Positions 10,213 to 19,565 are shown, counted from the first letter of the stretch. The stretch: 64,000 nucleotides of DNA from Eutrophobius brisbanensis (GCA_038131795.1 JAYPQE010000003.1:1116001-1180000); one strand, 5' to 3'. The notes: generated by a model not told the origin, from the letters alone. Translations and numbers: made by a program.

Positions 10213-11319
10213 TTAATCACTTGCTTTAGTGGTTTTCTTTTTTGCTGTTTTTTTGGCTGCCGTTTTTTTAGTTGTTGCCTTTTTTGTTGTAGTTTTCTTG
10301 GCAGTTTTCTTTTTTGCGGCCTTTTTCTTGGTTGTCTTCTTTTCAGACTCTTCTACAGCAGGTTCCTGTTCCTGGCTTTCTGTCGCCTGGACAGTTTCCT
10401 CAACGCCATCATCAGTGGATGTAGCCTGTTCATCATCTGATGGTACCTCTGTTGCATCCTCAGAAACCTCTTTAACCTTAGCGGAGGAGTCTTCTTCTGC
10501 GGCTGCTTCTACTTTCCTGGTCGCTCTTTTCTTGACCTGTGCCTTTGTCTTCTTTACGTCCTCTTTGACTACTGGCGCACCTTCTTCATCCAGTTCAACA
10601 AAATCATTTGCATCACCGGAATCCCCAAGATGAGAAATTGATTCTTTACCTTCGAGAATAGCGTCAGCAATAGACTTGCAATATAGGCGAATTGATCTGA
10701 TTGCATCGTCATTTCCAGGAATAATGTAATCGACCCCTTTAGGATCATTGTTACTATCGACGATACCAATCACAGGGATCCCCAGTTTTACCGCTTCACT
10801 GACTGCGATATCTTCATATCCCACATCAATTACAAACATCACATCGGGGATACCAGGCATATCTTTAATACCTGCAAGGTTACTATGTAACTTTTCCTTT
10901 TCACGTTGCAGTAACAATCCTTCTTTTTTACTGATTTTCTCAAAGCTACCATCTGATTCCATAGCTTCCAGATCTTTAAGACGGTTAATGGATTGTTTTA
11001 CCGTTTTGAAATTCGTTAATAAACCACCCAGCCAGCGTCGATTGATATATGGCATTCCACATCGCGATGCTTCTTCCTGGATAATCTTTTGGGCGGCGCG
11101 TTTGGTACCAACAAAAAGTATTTTGCCCTTTTTAGATGCTGTCTTACCGGCAAAATTGACTGCATCATTAATTAGCGGTAGGGTTTTTTCCAGATTGATG
11201 ATGTGAATACGATTACGTTGACCGTACAAATAAGGACCCATTTTGGGGTTCCAGAAGCGTGTTTGGTGTCCAAAATGCACACCCGCTTCCAGCATTTCAC
11301 GCATGCTGACAGTTGACAT
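10213..11319 (-). CDS. rpsB: 30S ribosomal protein S2 with long acidic-then-basic C-terminal extension
   Basis: Residues 1 to about 225 are ordinary S2 (MSTVSMREMLEAGVHFGHQT, RRWLGGLLTNF, GIVDSNNDPKGVDYIIPGND). The protein is 368 residues, against about 240 in Escherichia coli. The extra part is an acidic linker (about 271-326) and then a Lys/Thr/Ala tail (about 327-366, repeats such as KKTAAKKTAKKKTTK) that resembles histone H1 or AlgP tails. The tail is in frame and ends in a normal stop 24 bp before tsf, so it is not a frameshift product. S2 sits on the solvent side of the 30S body, so the tail could project freely. Its function is unknown. Confidence 0.96.
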   Translation of the reverse strand: MSTVSMREMLEAGVHFGHQTRFWNPKMGPYLYGQRNRIHIINLEKTLPLINDAVNFAGKTASKKGKILFVGTKRAAQKIIQEEASRCGMPYINRRWLGGLLTNFKTVKQSINRLKDLEAMESDGSFEKISKKEGLLLQREKEKLHSNLAGIKDMPGIPDVMFVIDVGYEDIAVSEAVKLGIPVIGIVDSNNDPKGVDYIIPGNDDAIRSIRLYCKSIADAILEGKESISHLGDSGDANDFVELDEEGAPVVKEDVKKTKAQVKKRATRKVEAAAEEDSSAKVKEVSEDATEVPSDDEQATSTDDGVEETVQATESQEQEPAVEESEKKTTKKKAAKKKTAKKTTTKKATTKKTAAKKTAKKKTTKASD

Positions 11320-11441
11320 TTCTATTCTCCTTCAGGGTTAAGCCTCCGCACATTTCATATAATGACCCTGCCGGTTTCCCGGCCAGGCACCCTATATATG
11401 AATTTGTCTGTGCGTGTGTTGTTTAAGATTGCCTAATTAGC
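11320..11441 (-). promoter_or_regulatory. rpsB mRNA leader, candidate S2 autoregulatory element
   Basis: The stretch between the proposed rpsB promoter and the rpsB start would give a leader of about 120 nt. It contains a strong hairpin at 11367-11387, with CCTGCCGG and CCGGCCAGG arms around a short loop, about 50 nt before the start. The ribosome-binding site GGAG follows. Gammaproteobacterial rpsB-tsf operons are known to be repressed by S2 binding such a leader. Assignment here rests on position and the hairpin only. Confidence 0.45.
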
Positions 11442-11447
11442 GGGCGC

Positions 11448-11456
11448 TTTATACCA
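11448..11456 (-). promoter_or_regulatory. Candidate rpsB promoter (extended -10, GC discriminator)
   Basis: On the minus strand TGG-TATAAA (11448-11456) gives an extended -10 element, followed at once by the GC-rich discriminator GCGCCCG. This combination is typical of ribosomal-protein promoters under ppGpp/DksA control. No convincing -35 hexamer is visible. The 182-bp interval also serves divergent map. Confidence 0.45.
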
Positions 11457-11501
11457 TAGACAGGCGCTGGCAACAACTTTCTTGATAAAAATGGATAAAA
11501 A

Positions 11502-12269
11502 ATGGCTGTTGCAATAAAAAATCTGGAAGAAATTGAAAAAATGCGGGTTGCCGGAAAACTGGCTTCCCAGGTCCTGGAAATGGTCGAAGATCATGTAAAA
11601 CCGGGCATTACCACTGATGAACTGGACAGGATTTGCCACGATTATATTGTCAATGTGCAACATGCCATTCCCGCGCCACTGAACTACAAAGGCTTTCCCA
11701 AATCCATCTGTACTTCAGTCAATCATGTTGTTTGCCATGGTATTCCGGGAGATAAAAAGTTAAAAGATGGTGACATTATTAACATCGATATCACTGTCAT
11801 AAAAGATGATTTCCATGGCGATACCAGCAAAATGTTTTTTGTTGGAGACCCGTCAATAAAGGCCAAACGCCTGGTGGAGACCACGTACGATTGTCTGAAA
11901 CTGGGTATTTCCATGGTTAAACCTGGAATACATCTTGGAGACATCGGTCATGCCATACAAAAACATGCTGAAGCTGCCAACTACAGCATTGTCAGGGAAT
12001 ATTGCGGCCATGGAATTGGCAGGGTTTTTCATGAAGACCCACAGGTCCTGCATTATGGTGAGGCAGGAACTGGATTGGAGCTGATTGAAGGGATGACCTT
12101 TACAATTGAACCGATGATTAATGGCGGCAACCGGCATGTAAAATTACTACCTGATAACTGGACGGTCGTGACCAGAGACCGATCATTATCTGCCCAATGG
12201 GAACATACCATCCTGGTTACACATGACGGCGTAGAAGTCCTGACCAAACGTCACGATGAAGTATTTTAA
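11502..12269 (+). CDS. map: Type I methionine aminopeptidase
   Basis: A 255-residue protein of the pita-bread fold that removes N-terminal methionine from new proteins. The metal ligands are in place: NIDITV and FHGDTSKMF (two Asp), YCGHGIG (His), FTIEPMI (Glu) and QWEHTILV (Glu). It is divergent from rpsB, as in many Gammaproteobacteria, and only 14 bp upstream of glnD, so the two are probably co-transcribed. Confidence 0.97.
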   Translation: MAVAIKNLEEIEKMRVAGKLASQVLEMVEDHVKPGITTDELDRICHDYIVNVQHAIPAPLNYKGFPKSICTSVNHVVCHGIPGDKKLKDGDIINIDITVIKDDFHGDTSKMFFVGDPSIKAKRLVETTYDCLKLGISMVKPGIHLGDIGHAIQKHAEAANYSIVREYCGHGIGRVFHEDPQVLHYGEAGTGLELIEGMTFTIEPMINGGNRHVKLLPDNWTVVTRDRSLSAQWEHTILVTHDGVEVLTKRHDEVF

Positions 12270-12283
12270 TAGCTGTTTAACTA

Positions 12284-14920
12284 ATGGATTCTATCGATCA
12301 ATTTAATCTTGAAGTCCTTAATCAGGACTTTAAATCTGTAACATCGGCTATCCCTATATTCAAACAAGTATTAAAAGATGGTGATGCCATTCTCAACAGG
12401 CAATTTGAGAGTGGCATTGAAATCACCCGACTTTTATATGATCGCGCATTCCTGGTTGATCAAATTTTACTCAAGGCCTGGAATGTCAATATAACCAATG
12501 ATGAATTATCTCTGGTTGCTGTTGGTGGATATGGGCGTGGTGAACTCTATCCAGGTTCTGATGTTGATCTCATGATTATTCAACCAGCTAAAATAAAAAC
12601 TGAAACTCAATCAGAAATTGAATCGTTCATACGATTTCTCTGGGACATAGGTCTGGAGGTTGGCCATAGCGTTAGAACAGTAAAAGACTGTATACGTGAA
12701 GCCAAGTCTGATATCACCGTTGCCACTAATATTATGGAATCTCGACTCCTAATTGGGCGTGATGATCTGTATACCAGCATGAAAAATCAGACCGCCCCCA
12801 ATAAAATCTGGAAGACAAGAAAATTTTTTGAATCGAAACATGCTGAACAAATAGAACGTCATCAGCGGTTTAATGACACAGACCATAACCTTGAATCTAA
12901 TATTAAAGAAGGGCCTGGTGGATTACGGGACATACAGATGATCTACTGGGTAGCAATGCGTCATTTTAATGTGAATAAACTGGAGGATCTGGTAGACCAT
13001 CAATTTCTCACCCGCGAAGAATTTGAAATACTCAACTCCGGCCATAACTTTCTGTCAAAGGTCAGATATGCCTTGCATTATTTAACAGGACGCAGGGAAG
13101 ACAGGTTGTTATTCGATTTTCAGCGGAAGGTTGCTGAAAAATTTGGATATACATCGCAGGATAATTCTGCAATAGAAAATTTTATGCGGCGATATTATTC
13201 AACAATTTCTGAATTAAGTCGTTTGAATGAAATGCTTTTACAGCATTTTGAAGAGGTAATCATCTACGCAAATAGAAAAGAAAAAATCGTGACCCTGAAT
13301 AAACGCTTTCAGATCAGAAACAACTTTCTGGAAGTCACGCATGAAAATACATTCAAACGTTACCCCTTTGCTCTGCTGGAACTGTTTTTAATAAAACAAC
13401 AAAAACCGAATATTGCGGGTGTCCGGGCCAGTACCATCAGAAAGATACGTGAATCCCTTGAGCTGATTGATGATGATTTCAGAAATGATATCAGAAACAA
13501 AAGCCTGTTCATGGAAATAATCAGGCAACCCCGACGTGTTGGACATGAGCTTCGACGCATGCACCGCTATGGTGTGCTGGGTGCATACCTGCCTGAGTTT
13601 TCTGCCATTGAAGGCCTCATGCAGTTTGACCTGTTTCATGTCTATACAGTGGATGAACATATCCTGTCCGTAGTACAGAAGATGAGAAATTTCACGATGG
13701 ACACTAACCGGGAGAAATTCCCTCTGGCTTGCCAGATAATGCAGGAACTTCCAAAACAGGAAATACTTTACCTGGCCGGTTTATTTCATGATATTGCCAA
13801 GGGCCGAGGTGGAGACCATTCCGAACTGGGACAGCAGGATGCACTCTATTTCTGTCGTAATCATCAATTGAGTGAATTTGATTCACGCATGGTTGCATGG
13901 TTGGTTGAAAACCACCTGTTAATGTCAAAAACTTCACAACGTGAAGATATCAGTGATCCTGAAGTAGTAAATAGATTTGCGGGTATTGTTGGCGATGAAA
14001 TGCATTTAAATTACCTGTATGTGATGACAGTAGCAGACATCAATGGAACAAACCCAAAACTCTGGAATAACTGGAAAGCAGCACTCATGGTCGATTTGTA
14101 TAAAAATACCCAGCGCGCATTACGGCGGGGTCTTGAAAATCCAATCGACAAAGAAGAACGAATAGAAGAACAAAAGTCCGAAGCTGTAAAATTGCTTGGT
14201 AACAGATTTAAGTCTCCAGATGAAATCTTTCAATTTTGGTCTGAGTTAGGTGAGGATTATTTTATACAACATTCACCTGATGAAATCGCCTGGCATACAA
14301 AATCCACTGCCAGAATAAGTGATGATAAATTACCATTAATACTGATTCGGGAAATGACTGATCGTGGTGCCAGTGAAATTTTCATCTACATGCATGATCA
14401 TGACAACATTTTTTCAAGAGCAGTAAAATCTCTAGGTCAGTTAAATCTCAATATTCTTGATGCAAGGGTTATAACATCGTCAAACGGATACACCCTGGAT
14501 ACCTTTATTGTTCTTGAAGAAAATGGAGAGGCCATCTCAGGTAAAGATAGGAAAGATCAGATTATCTCCACAATAAAAAAACATTTGACGATATTTGATA
14601 AACCAATCAATACCGCCAGGCGGTTTAATTCAAGGAAACTCAAGCACTTTCCAATTGAAACCCGGGTTATTTTTTCTCAGGATGAGGATAATCATCGTAC
14701 AATTATGGAAGTCATTGCCAGTGATCGACCTGGTTTTCTGGCCGCTATTGGAACAGCATTGGAAAAAAGTAATACCAGAATCCTGGGGGCCAAAATTGCC
14801 ACTTACGGTGAACGTATCGAAGATATATTCTTCATCCATAATAAAGATAATGAAATGATCACGGATGAAGCAGATTTTAATTTACTAAAAAATGAAATCT
14901 TTAACGCGCTGGACAACTAA
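12284..14920 (+). CDS. glnD: Bifunctional PII uridylyltransferase/uridylyl-removing enzyme
   Basis: An 878-residue sensor of glutamine. The nucleotidyltransferase motif GGYGRGELYPGSDVDLMI lies at residues 81-98 with catalytic Asp93 and Asp95. The HD hydrolase motif LAGLFHDIAKGRGGDHSELG lies near residue 500. Two ACT domains fill the C-terminal quarter (from about 695 and about 800). It uridylylates PII under nitrogen limitation and reverses this when glutamine is high. Length is typical and all domains are intact. Confidence 0.96.
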   Translation: MDSIDQFNLEVLNQDFKSVTSAIPIFKQVLKDGDAILNRQFESGIEITRLLYDRAFLVDQILLKAWNVNITNDELSLVAVGGYGRGELYPGSDVDLMIIQPAKIKTETQSEIESFIRFLWDIGLEVGHSVRTVKDCIREAKSDITVATNIMESRLLIGRDDLYTSMKNQTAPNKIWKTRKFFESKHAEQIERHQRFNDTDHNLESNIKEGPGGLRDIQMIYWVAMRHFNVNKLEDLVDHQFLTREEFEILNSGHNFLSKVRYALHYLTGRREDRLLFDFQRKVAEKFGYTSQDNSAIENFMRRYYSTISELSRLNEMLLQHFEEVIIYANRKEKIVTLNKRFQIRNNFLEVTHENTFKRYPFALLELFLIKQQKPNIAGVRASTIRKIRESLELIDDDFRNDIRNKSLFMEIIRQPRRVGHELRRMHRYGVLGAYLPEFSAIEGLMQFDLFHVYTVDEHILSVVQKMRNFTMDTNREKFPLACQIMQELPKQEILYLAGLFHDIAKGRGGDHSELGQQDALYFCRNHQLSEFDSRMVAWLVENHLLMSKTSQREDISDPEVVNRFAGIVGDEMHLNYLYVMTVADINGTNPKLWNNWKAALMVDLYKNTQRALRRGLENPIDKEERIEEQKSEAVKLLGNRFKSPDEIFQFWSELGEDYFIQHSPDEIAWHTKSTARISDDKLPLILIREMTDRGASEIFIYMHDHDNIFSRAVKSLGQLNLNILDARVITSSNGYTLDTFIVLEENGEAISGKDRKDQIISTIKKHLTIFDKPINTARRFNSRKLKHFPIETRVIFSQDEDNHRTIMEVIASDRPGFLAAIGTALEKSNTRILGAKIATYGERIEDIFFIHNKDNEMITDEADFNLLKNEIFNALDN

Positions 14921-14931
14921 TCTTAACTCCA

Positions 14932-15600
14932 TTGAGACAAACATTAAACATATCTGCCCCAACATCGGAAAATGAATTACTGGAACGTACAACTCGCCTG
15001 GCTGGCAAAACCATTGCCCAGGTGGCACAGCAGTTAGGCGTAAGGGTTCCAGAGAATCAAAATCATCACAAGGGATGGGTGGGAAACCTGGCAGAAACCT
15101 GTTTAGGTGCCACGGCAAAAAACCAGTCAGAACCAGATTTTCAGTTTATAGGAGTGGAGCTGAAAACTGTCCCCATGACCCGACCCGGGATACCCAAGGA
15201 ATCCACCTATATCTGTACGCTTAATCTTACTGAAACCACAGGGATCAGCTGGGAAAAATCCACAGTGTATAAAAAATTAAACCATATACTGTGGCTACCG
15301 GTGGAGTCTGATCCAGCTATTGCACTAAAAGAGAGACGGTTTGGCAGCGCCATTCTATGGCGTCCAAATCCAGAACAGCAATTCCAACTGAAGAATGACT
15401 GGGAAGAGATTATGGAACTGGTGTCGCTGGGTGAACTGGATAAATTATCGTCATCAATTGGGACATACCTGCAGGTCAGGCCGAAAGCGGCCAATGCAAA
15501 ATCACTGGGCAGGAGTTATACCGAAGATGGTAGACCGGGCACCACCCTGCCCCGAGGGTTTTATTTACGAACAAGTTTCACGCGTTCTATCTTCAATTAA
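14932..15600 (+). CDS. mutH: DNA mismatch repair endonuclease MutH
   Basis: A 222-residue protein aligning throughout with MutH. It contains KGWVGNLAETCLGA, the catalytic stretch DFQFIGVELKT (the Asp...Glu-X-Lys centre), and LQVRPKAANAKSLG and TLPRGFYLRTSFT near the C terminus. It nicks the unmethylated strand at hemimethylated GATC after activation by MutS/MutL, which implies Dam methylation in this organism. The start is taken as TTG at 14932, 11 bp after glnD. The next in-frame ATG would remove conserved N-terminal residues. The stop codon touches a REP-like inverted repeat. Confidence 0.92.
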   Translation: MRQTLNISAPTSENELLERTTRLAGKTIAQVAQQLGVRVPENQNHHKGWVGNLAETCLGATAKNQSEPDFQFIGVELKTVPMTRPGIPKESTYICTLNLTETTGISWEKSTVYKKLNHILWLPVESDPAIALKERRFGSAILWRPNPEQQFQLKNDWEEIMELVSLGELDKLSSSIGTYLQVRPKAANAKSLGRSYTEDGRPGTTLPRGFYLRTSFTRSIFN

Positions 15601-15739
15601 GGAGAAAGGAGTGAGGGGTGAGGAGTCAGATCTGATAGATCACGGCGAACAGTTACTGTGTGTTCCTGAAGCAGGATAACTTTATAAGTTAAATGGATAG
15701 TAATATATAGTATCTCCTTACCCCTCACTCCTTTCTCCT
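15600..15739. repeat. REP-like inverted repeat pair (140 bp)
   Basis: The left arm, 15600-15625, and the right arm, 15714-15739, are inverted copies of a 26-bp purine-rich sequence (core GGAGAAAGGAGTGAGGGG) with one mismatch. The 88-bp spacer itself holds short palindromes, such as TCAGATCTGA, ACAGTTACTGT and AACTTTATAAGTT. The left arm begins on the last base of the mutH stop codon and the right arm ends 25 bp before dusA. This looks like a paired extragenic palindrome (BIME- or MITE-like) inserted between two genes. No second copy was noticed in the window. Confidence 0.75.
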
Positions 15740-15764
15740 CACACTTTATAGTATTATTCCCTGC

Positions 15765-16745
15765 ATGAATCCACCATCACTCAACCACCGCCTCTGTGTT
15801 GCCCCTATGATGACGCATACTGATCGGCATTTCCGTTACTTCCTCAGGTTAATCTCAAAGCATGTATTGCTGTATACGGAGATGATCACCACCGGCGCCA
15901 TTATTTATGGAAAACAATATCATCGGCTGGAATATGACCAAGCTGAACATCCTGTAGCCATACAATTGGGGGGGAGTAATGCACAGGAGCTGGGTCAATG
16001 TGCGAAGGTTGCACAAGACATGGGTTACGATGAAATCAACTTGAACGTGGGCTGCCCCAGTGATCGGGTACAAAACGGCCAGTTTGGTGCCTGCCTGATG
16101 TCCCAGCCAGACCTGGTTGCAGAATGCGTACAAACCATGCAGCAATCTGTTTCCATACCGGTAACTGTAAAGACACGGACAGGTATAGATCACATGGATG
16201 ATTATGAATTTCTCAGTCATTTCATTAAGACAGTATCATCAGCAGGTTGTAATACCTTCATCATCCATGCCCGTAAGGCCTGGTTAACTGGCTTAAGTCC
16301 AAGACAAAATAGAGAAATACCGCCATTAACCTATGATAAGGTTTATAACATCAAAACAGACTTTTCAAATCTTGAAATCGTTATTAATGGTGGGATAAAC
16401 AGCATTCAAGAAGCTGTTACTCACCTTGATAAGGTCGATGGCGTCATGATTGGCCGAGCAATATGTAACAATCCCTATTTACTCTCCGATGCAGACCGCC
16501 AATTATTTGATGATGCAACAATCCCCCTAAGCAGGGATGAAATAATCAGCTTATACATGGACTATATCCAGTCTCGCCTTGCTGAAGGAGATAGCCTGCA
16601 AAAAATGGCAAAACATATCCTGGGGTTGTTCCAGGGCCAACCAGGCGCAAGAAGATGGCGCAGGTACCTGAGTGAAAATGTTTACCGGGACGATTCCGGT
16701 ATTGAAGTTATTGAAGACGCCCTGAAGATTATGCAGGCAGCCTAA
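15765..16745 (+). CDS. dusA: tRNA-dihydrouridine synthase A
   Basis: A 326-residue flavoenzyme that reduces uridines in the tRNA D-loop. Visible marks are the N-terminal VAPMMTHTDRHFR, the NVGCPSDRVQNGQFGACLM segment with the catalytic cysteine and neighbouring basic residue, VKTRTGID, and VMIGRAICNNPYLL for FMN phosphate binding. The DusA-type DHRHFR-like start and the segment FIIHARKAWLTGLSP distinguish it from DusB/C. Length is normal. Confidence 0.95.
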   Translation: MNPPSLNHRLCVAPMMTHTDRHFRYFLRLISKHVLLYTEMITTGAIIYGKQYHRLEYDQAEHPVAIQLGGSNAQELGQCAKVAQDMGYDEINLNVGCPSDRVQNGQFGACLMSQPDLVAECVQTMQQSVSIPVTVKTRTGIDHMDDYEFLSHFIKTVSSAGCNTFIIHARKAWLTGLSPRQNREIPPLTYDKVYNIKTDFSNLEIVINGGINSIQEAVTHLDKVDGVMIGRAICNNPYLLSDADRQLFDDATIPLSRDEIISLYMDYIQSRLAEGDSLQKMAKHILGLFQGQPGARRWRRYLSENVYRDDSGIEVIEDALKIMQAA

Positions 16746-16766
16746 TCCCTACTTGATTATTTCAAA

Positions 16767-17762
16767 ATGAATATCATTACCCGAATTGGTTCCCTGGTTG
16801 GCCTTGTCCTCTTGCTTGCCCTGTTTCTATGGAAAGGCACTATGGAATCCTTTTCCCTGTTAATTGATTCCGGGTGGTCATTATTACTTTTACCTTTGAT
16901 CTGGTCACCCTGCCTGTTGCCCGCCACTGAGGGCTGGCGCCTGTTGTTTGGAAACCATGCACCTCCGCGCTTTTATGATGCCCTCATAGCTACCTGGGTA
17001 GGCCGGTCTGTCAATAACCTGCTGCCGGTGGCCTCCATTGGTGGTGAAATGGTGAAGGCCAGACTGCTGCATCAATGGGGTATTTCAGGGTTGGATGCCA
17101 TCGCTTCAGTCATGGTGGACAAGATTTCCCAGGCATTATCACTTGCCCTATGGGGCATGGTAGGTGTAGGTACATTATTAATTCTGTCTACGGATACCCA
17201 ACTGGCGTTTTATGCCACTCTGGGGTTCGCTGTATTGACAGTATGCGTGGTAAGTTTTGCCTTTCTTCAGAAAAAAGGCTTTTTTGGTATCATGGCCAAA
17301 CTGGGGGGAACATTTACTGACAGTGAGACCTGGAATGAATTCAGTATTAATGCCGAACAGATAGACCACCGTATACGTGAGATATATCGATCCAAAAGCA
17401 AACTCATAAGTGCAATCGCGCTGCGTACTTTCAGCCTGGCATTTCAAACTGCTGAGCTATGGCTGGCCTGCTACCTGCTTAACCACCCCATTGGCCTGTT
17501 GGAGGCCATCATGCTGAAAAGCCTGACCATGACCCTAAGTGAGATCGCATTTATTATTCCCAATGGGTATGGAATACAGGAAGGGGCATTTATATTGATT
17601 GGAGGCATATTAGGTATTCCACCTGATATTGCCCTGGTACTTTCAATTGCCATTCGAATCCATGACATACTATTTGACCCCACAGGTTTAATCGTTCTAC
17701 ATCACCTGGAACATAAACACCTGCAGAGAAAACAACAGGTTAGCTCTGACCCGGGCCCTTAA
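16767..17762 (+). CDS. HpnL-like membrane protein (hopanoid cluster; LPG synthase TM-domain family)
   Basis: A 331-residue polytopic protein with about seven to eight hydrophobic segments. The conserved motif PVASIGGEMVKARLL near residue 90 and a second IIPNGYGIQEGAFI region are typical of the UPF0104/lysylphosphatidylglycerol synthetase membrane-domain family that includes HpnL of hopanoid loci. It begins the cluster that continues with squalene synthase, HpnG and HpnN. The biochemical role of HpnL is not established. Transport or lipid handling is the usual guess. Confidence 0.78.
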   Translation: MNIITRIGSLVGLVLLLALFLWKGTMESFSLLIDSGWSLLLLPLIWSPCLLPATEGWRLLFGNHAPPRFYDALIATWVGRSVNNLLPVASIGGEMVKARLLHQWGISGLDAIASVMVDKISQALSLALWGMVGVGTLLILSTDTQLAFYATLGFAVLTVCVVSFAFLQKKGFFGIMAKLGGTFTDSETWNEFSINAEQIDHRIREIYRSKSKLISAIALRTFSLAFQTAELWLACYLLNHPIGLLEAIMLKSLTMTLSEIAFIIPNGYGIQEGAFILIGGILGIPPDIALVLSIAIRIHDILFDPTGLIVLHHLEHKHLQRKQQVSSDPGP

Positions 17763-17803
17763 TCCTGATAGAATTGGATTCTTGATATCAGACAATTGGA
17801 AAC

Positions 17804-18844
17804 ATGCTGGATAACACGGACAAACCCACACCACAGGACGAAGCATTCCAGGTCAGAATCCTGGATGATGTATCACGTACCTTTGCCCTGACCATACCAC
17901 AACTTCCCAATCCTTTGTCGAGGGTGGTAGGTAATGCCTATTTGTTATGTCGCATCGCTGACACCATTGAAGATGATAAGGACCTTGAATTCACCCGCAA
18001 AAGGGAATTTTCAGATATGTTTATTCAGGTGGTTTCCGGTCAGCAATCACCCGTTGAGTTTGCAAATAAACTTGCCCCCTTGTTATCTAAATCTACCGCC
18101 GCCCGGGAAATACACCTGGTGGAAGAAACTCCGGCAGTCATTCGCATAACCCATAGCTTTAATGACAGGCAACGGGCTGCCCTTGCCGGTTGTATACGCA
18201 TCATGGCCGACGGCATGTCGAAATTTCAGGAAGCTGATGTCACAAAAGGTCTTGAGACCCAGCATGACATGGATACTTACTGCTACTATGTTGCCGGTGT
18301 GGTAGGTGAAATGCTTACTGAATTATTTTGTGATTATTCAGACACCATCAACGACCATCATGACGAACTAATGAAACTGGGCGTGTCTTTTGGTCAAGGG
18401 CTGCAGATGACTAACATCCTCAAAGACATATGGGACGACCGGGAACGCAATATGTGCTGGTTACCCAATGAAGTCTTTAATCAATATGGTACAAATTTGA
18501 ACGAACTGGTCCCAGGCACAACCAACACGGCGGTTCACGAAGCGGTAGGGCATCTGGTGGGTGTGGCCCAGCAACATTTAAACAATGCCCTGCAATATAC
18601 TTTGTTAATCCCTGCAAAGGAAAAAGGTATCCGTCGATTCTGCCTGTGGGCACTGGGTATGGCAGTACTGACTCTACGTAATATCAACCAACATCGTAAT
18701 TTCACCTCCGGACAAAAAGTCAAGATATCAAGGATGAATGTCAGATCGGTCATCACTCTTTCTAACCTGTTCACCACCAATGACATTATGCTCAAAAAAA
18801 TATTTGCTTATTACAGCAAGCCACTCATTCATAAACTGAAGTGA
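17804..18844 (+). CDS. Squalene/phytoene synthase family enzyme, probable squalene synthase
   Basis: A 346-residue trans-isoprenyl head-to-head condensing enzyme. The first aspartate-rich motif is ADTIEDD at residues 52-58 and the second is DIWDD at 208-212. The YCYYVAGVVGE segment lies between them, as in squalene synthases. It should join two farnesyl diphosphates to presqualene diphosphate and squalene, the hopanoid precursor. The single long enzyme resembles the eukaryote-like squalene synthases of some methanotrophs more than the HpnC/D/E trio, none of which is seen here. Phytoene synthase is the alternative. Confidence 0.85.
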   Translation: MLDNTDKPTPQDEAFQVRILDDVSRTFALTIPQLPNPLSRVVGNAYLLCRIADTIEDDKDLEFTRKREFSDMFIQVVSGQQSPVEFANKLAPLLSKSTAAREIHLVEETPAVIRITHSFNDRQRAALAGCIRIMADGMSKFQEADVTKGLETQHDMDTYCYYVAGVVGEMLTELFCDYSDTINDHHDELMKLGVSFGQGLQMTNILKDIWDDRERNMCWLPNEVFNQYGTNLNELVPGTTNTAVHEAVGHLVGVAQQHLNNALQYTLLIPAKEKGIRRFCLWALGMAVLTLRNINQHRNFTSGQKVKISRMNVRSVITLSNLFTTNDIMLKKIFAYYSKPLIHKLK

Positions 18845-18851
18845 CCCTACA

Positions 18852-19565
18852 GTGAAGCATCTTGGTATCATTACCCCCCTCATCCCCGAAGCAAAATGGT
18901 TCATAAAATCACCCACCCGTAAAAAAACCATATGGCTTGCAGATAACATCAGCCTCATGGTTTGCGGCGAAGGCAGGGATAATGCAGGCCACTGTGCAAA
19001 ACAACTACTGGAATATGGTGTTGACGGTCTGATTGTGGTGGGTATGGCAGGCGCACTGGATCCTGAATTGTCGCCAGGTGATATCGTCATACCAGATGTT
19101 GTCATGACAGAAGCTAACCAGCTTTATCATTGTCATTCAGACTGGTCTATACAGTTACACGACCAATTCCAATCAGGCAATATCAAGATTGTCAGTTACC
19201 GACTTATTACTTCAGATACAGTTGTATCAGGTTCAAATGAAAAAAAGCGTTTATTTGAGCAGTTCAATACCTGCGCGGTGGATATGGAATCAGCAGAAGT
19301 CGTGGCGTTGGCCAATGCCCAACATATCCCATGTACCGTAATACGCGTCATTATTGACCCTGCGAGTTATAGTTTTCCCGATTACCTCCTGGCACTGACT
19401 GATAAATTCGGCGAGGTTGCCATTAGCAGGCTGATCCTCGCCGCCCTTGCCCATCCCGGGCAACTGAACAAGTTAATACAATTACAGGGATTTTACCGCA
19501 AGGCATGTGAAACACTTAAAATAGTGGCTAAAAATCCTGAAAATCTCATTGCATCTCCTCATTAA
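18852..19565 (+). CDS. hpnG: HpnG-like adenosylhopane nucleosidase/phosphorylase
   Basis: A 237-residue member of the purine nucleoside phosphorylase family. It contains the family motifs CGEGRDNAGHCAKQLL, GLIVVGMAGALDPELSPGD and AVDMESAEVVALA. It starts with GTG at 18852, 7 bp after the squalene synthase gene. In hopanoid producers HpnG removes adenine from adenosylhopane to give ribosylhopane on the way to bacteriohopanetetrol. The neighbours (HpnL, squalene synthase, HpnN) support this role. MTA/SAH nucleosidase is a less likely alternative. Confidence 0.82.
   Translation: MKHLGIITPLIPEAKWFIKSPTRKKTIWLADNISLMVCGEGRDNAGHCAKQLLEYGVDGLIVVGMAGALDPELSPGDIVIPDVVMTEANQLYHCHSDWSIQLHDQFQSGNIKIVSYRLITSDTVVSGSNEKKRLFEQFNTCAVDMESAEVVALANAQHIPCTVIRVIIDPASYSFPDYLLALTDKFGEVAISRLILAALAHPGQLNKLIQLQGFYRKACETLKIVAKNPENLIASPH

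Noticed and set aside
9323..10216. Long plus-strand open frames opposite tsf
   Set aside because: They are shadows of tsf caused by its codon composition, with no family resemblance.
10229..10633. A plus-strand open frame of about 134 codons, very hydrophobic, opposite rpsB
   Set aside because: It is the antisense of the Lys/Ala-rich tail codons, which read as Phe/Leu/Val runs. It has no start signal and rpsB is certain.
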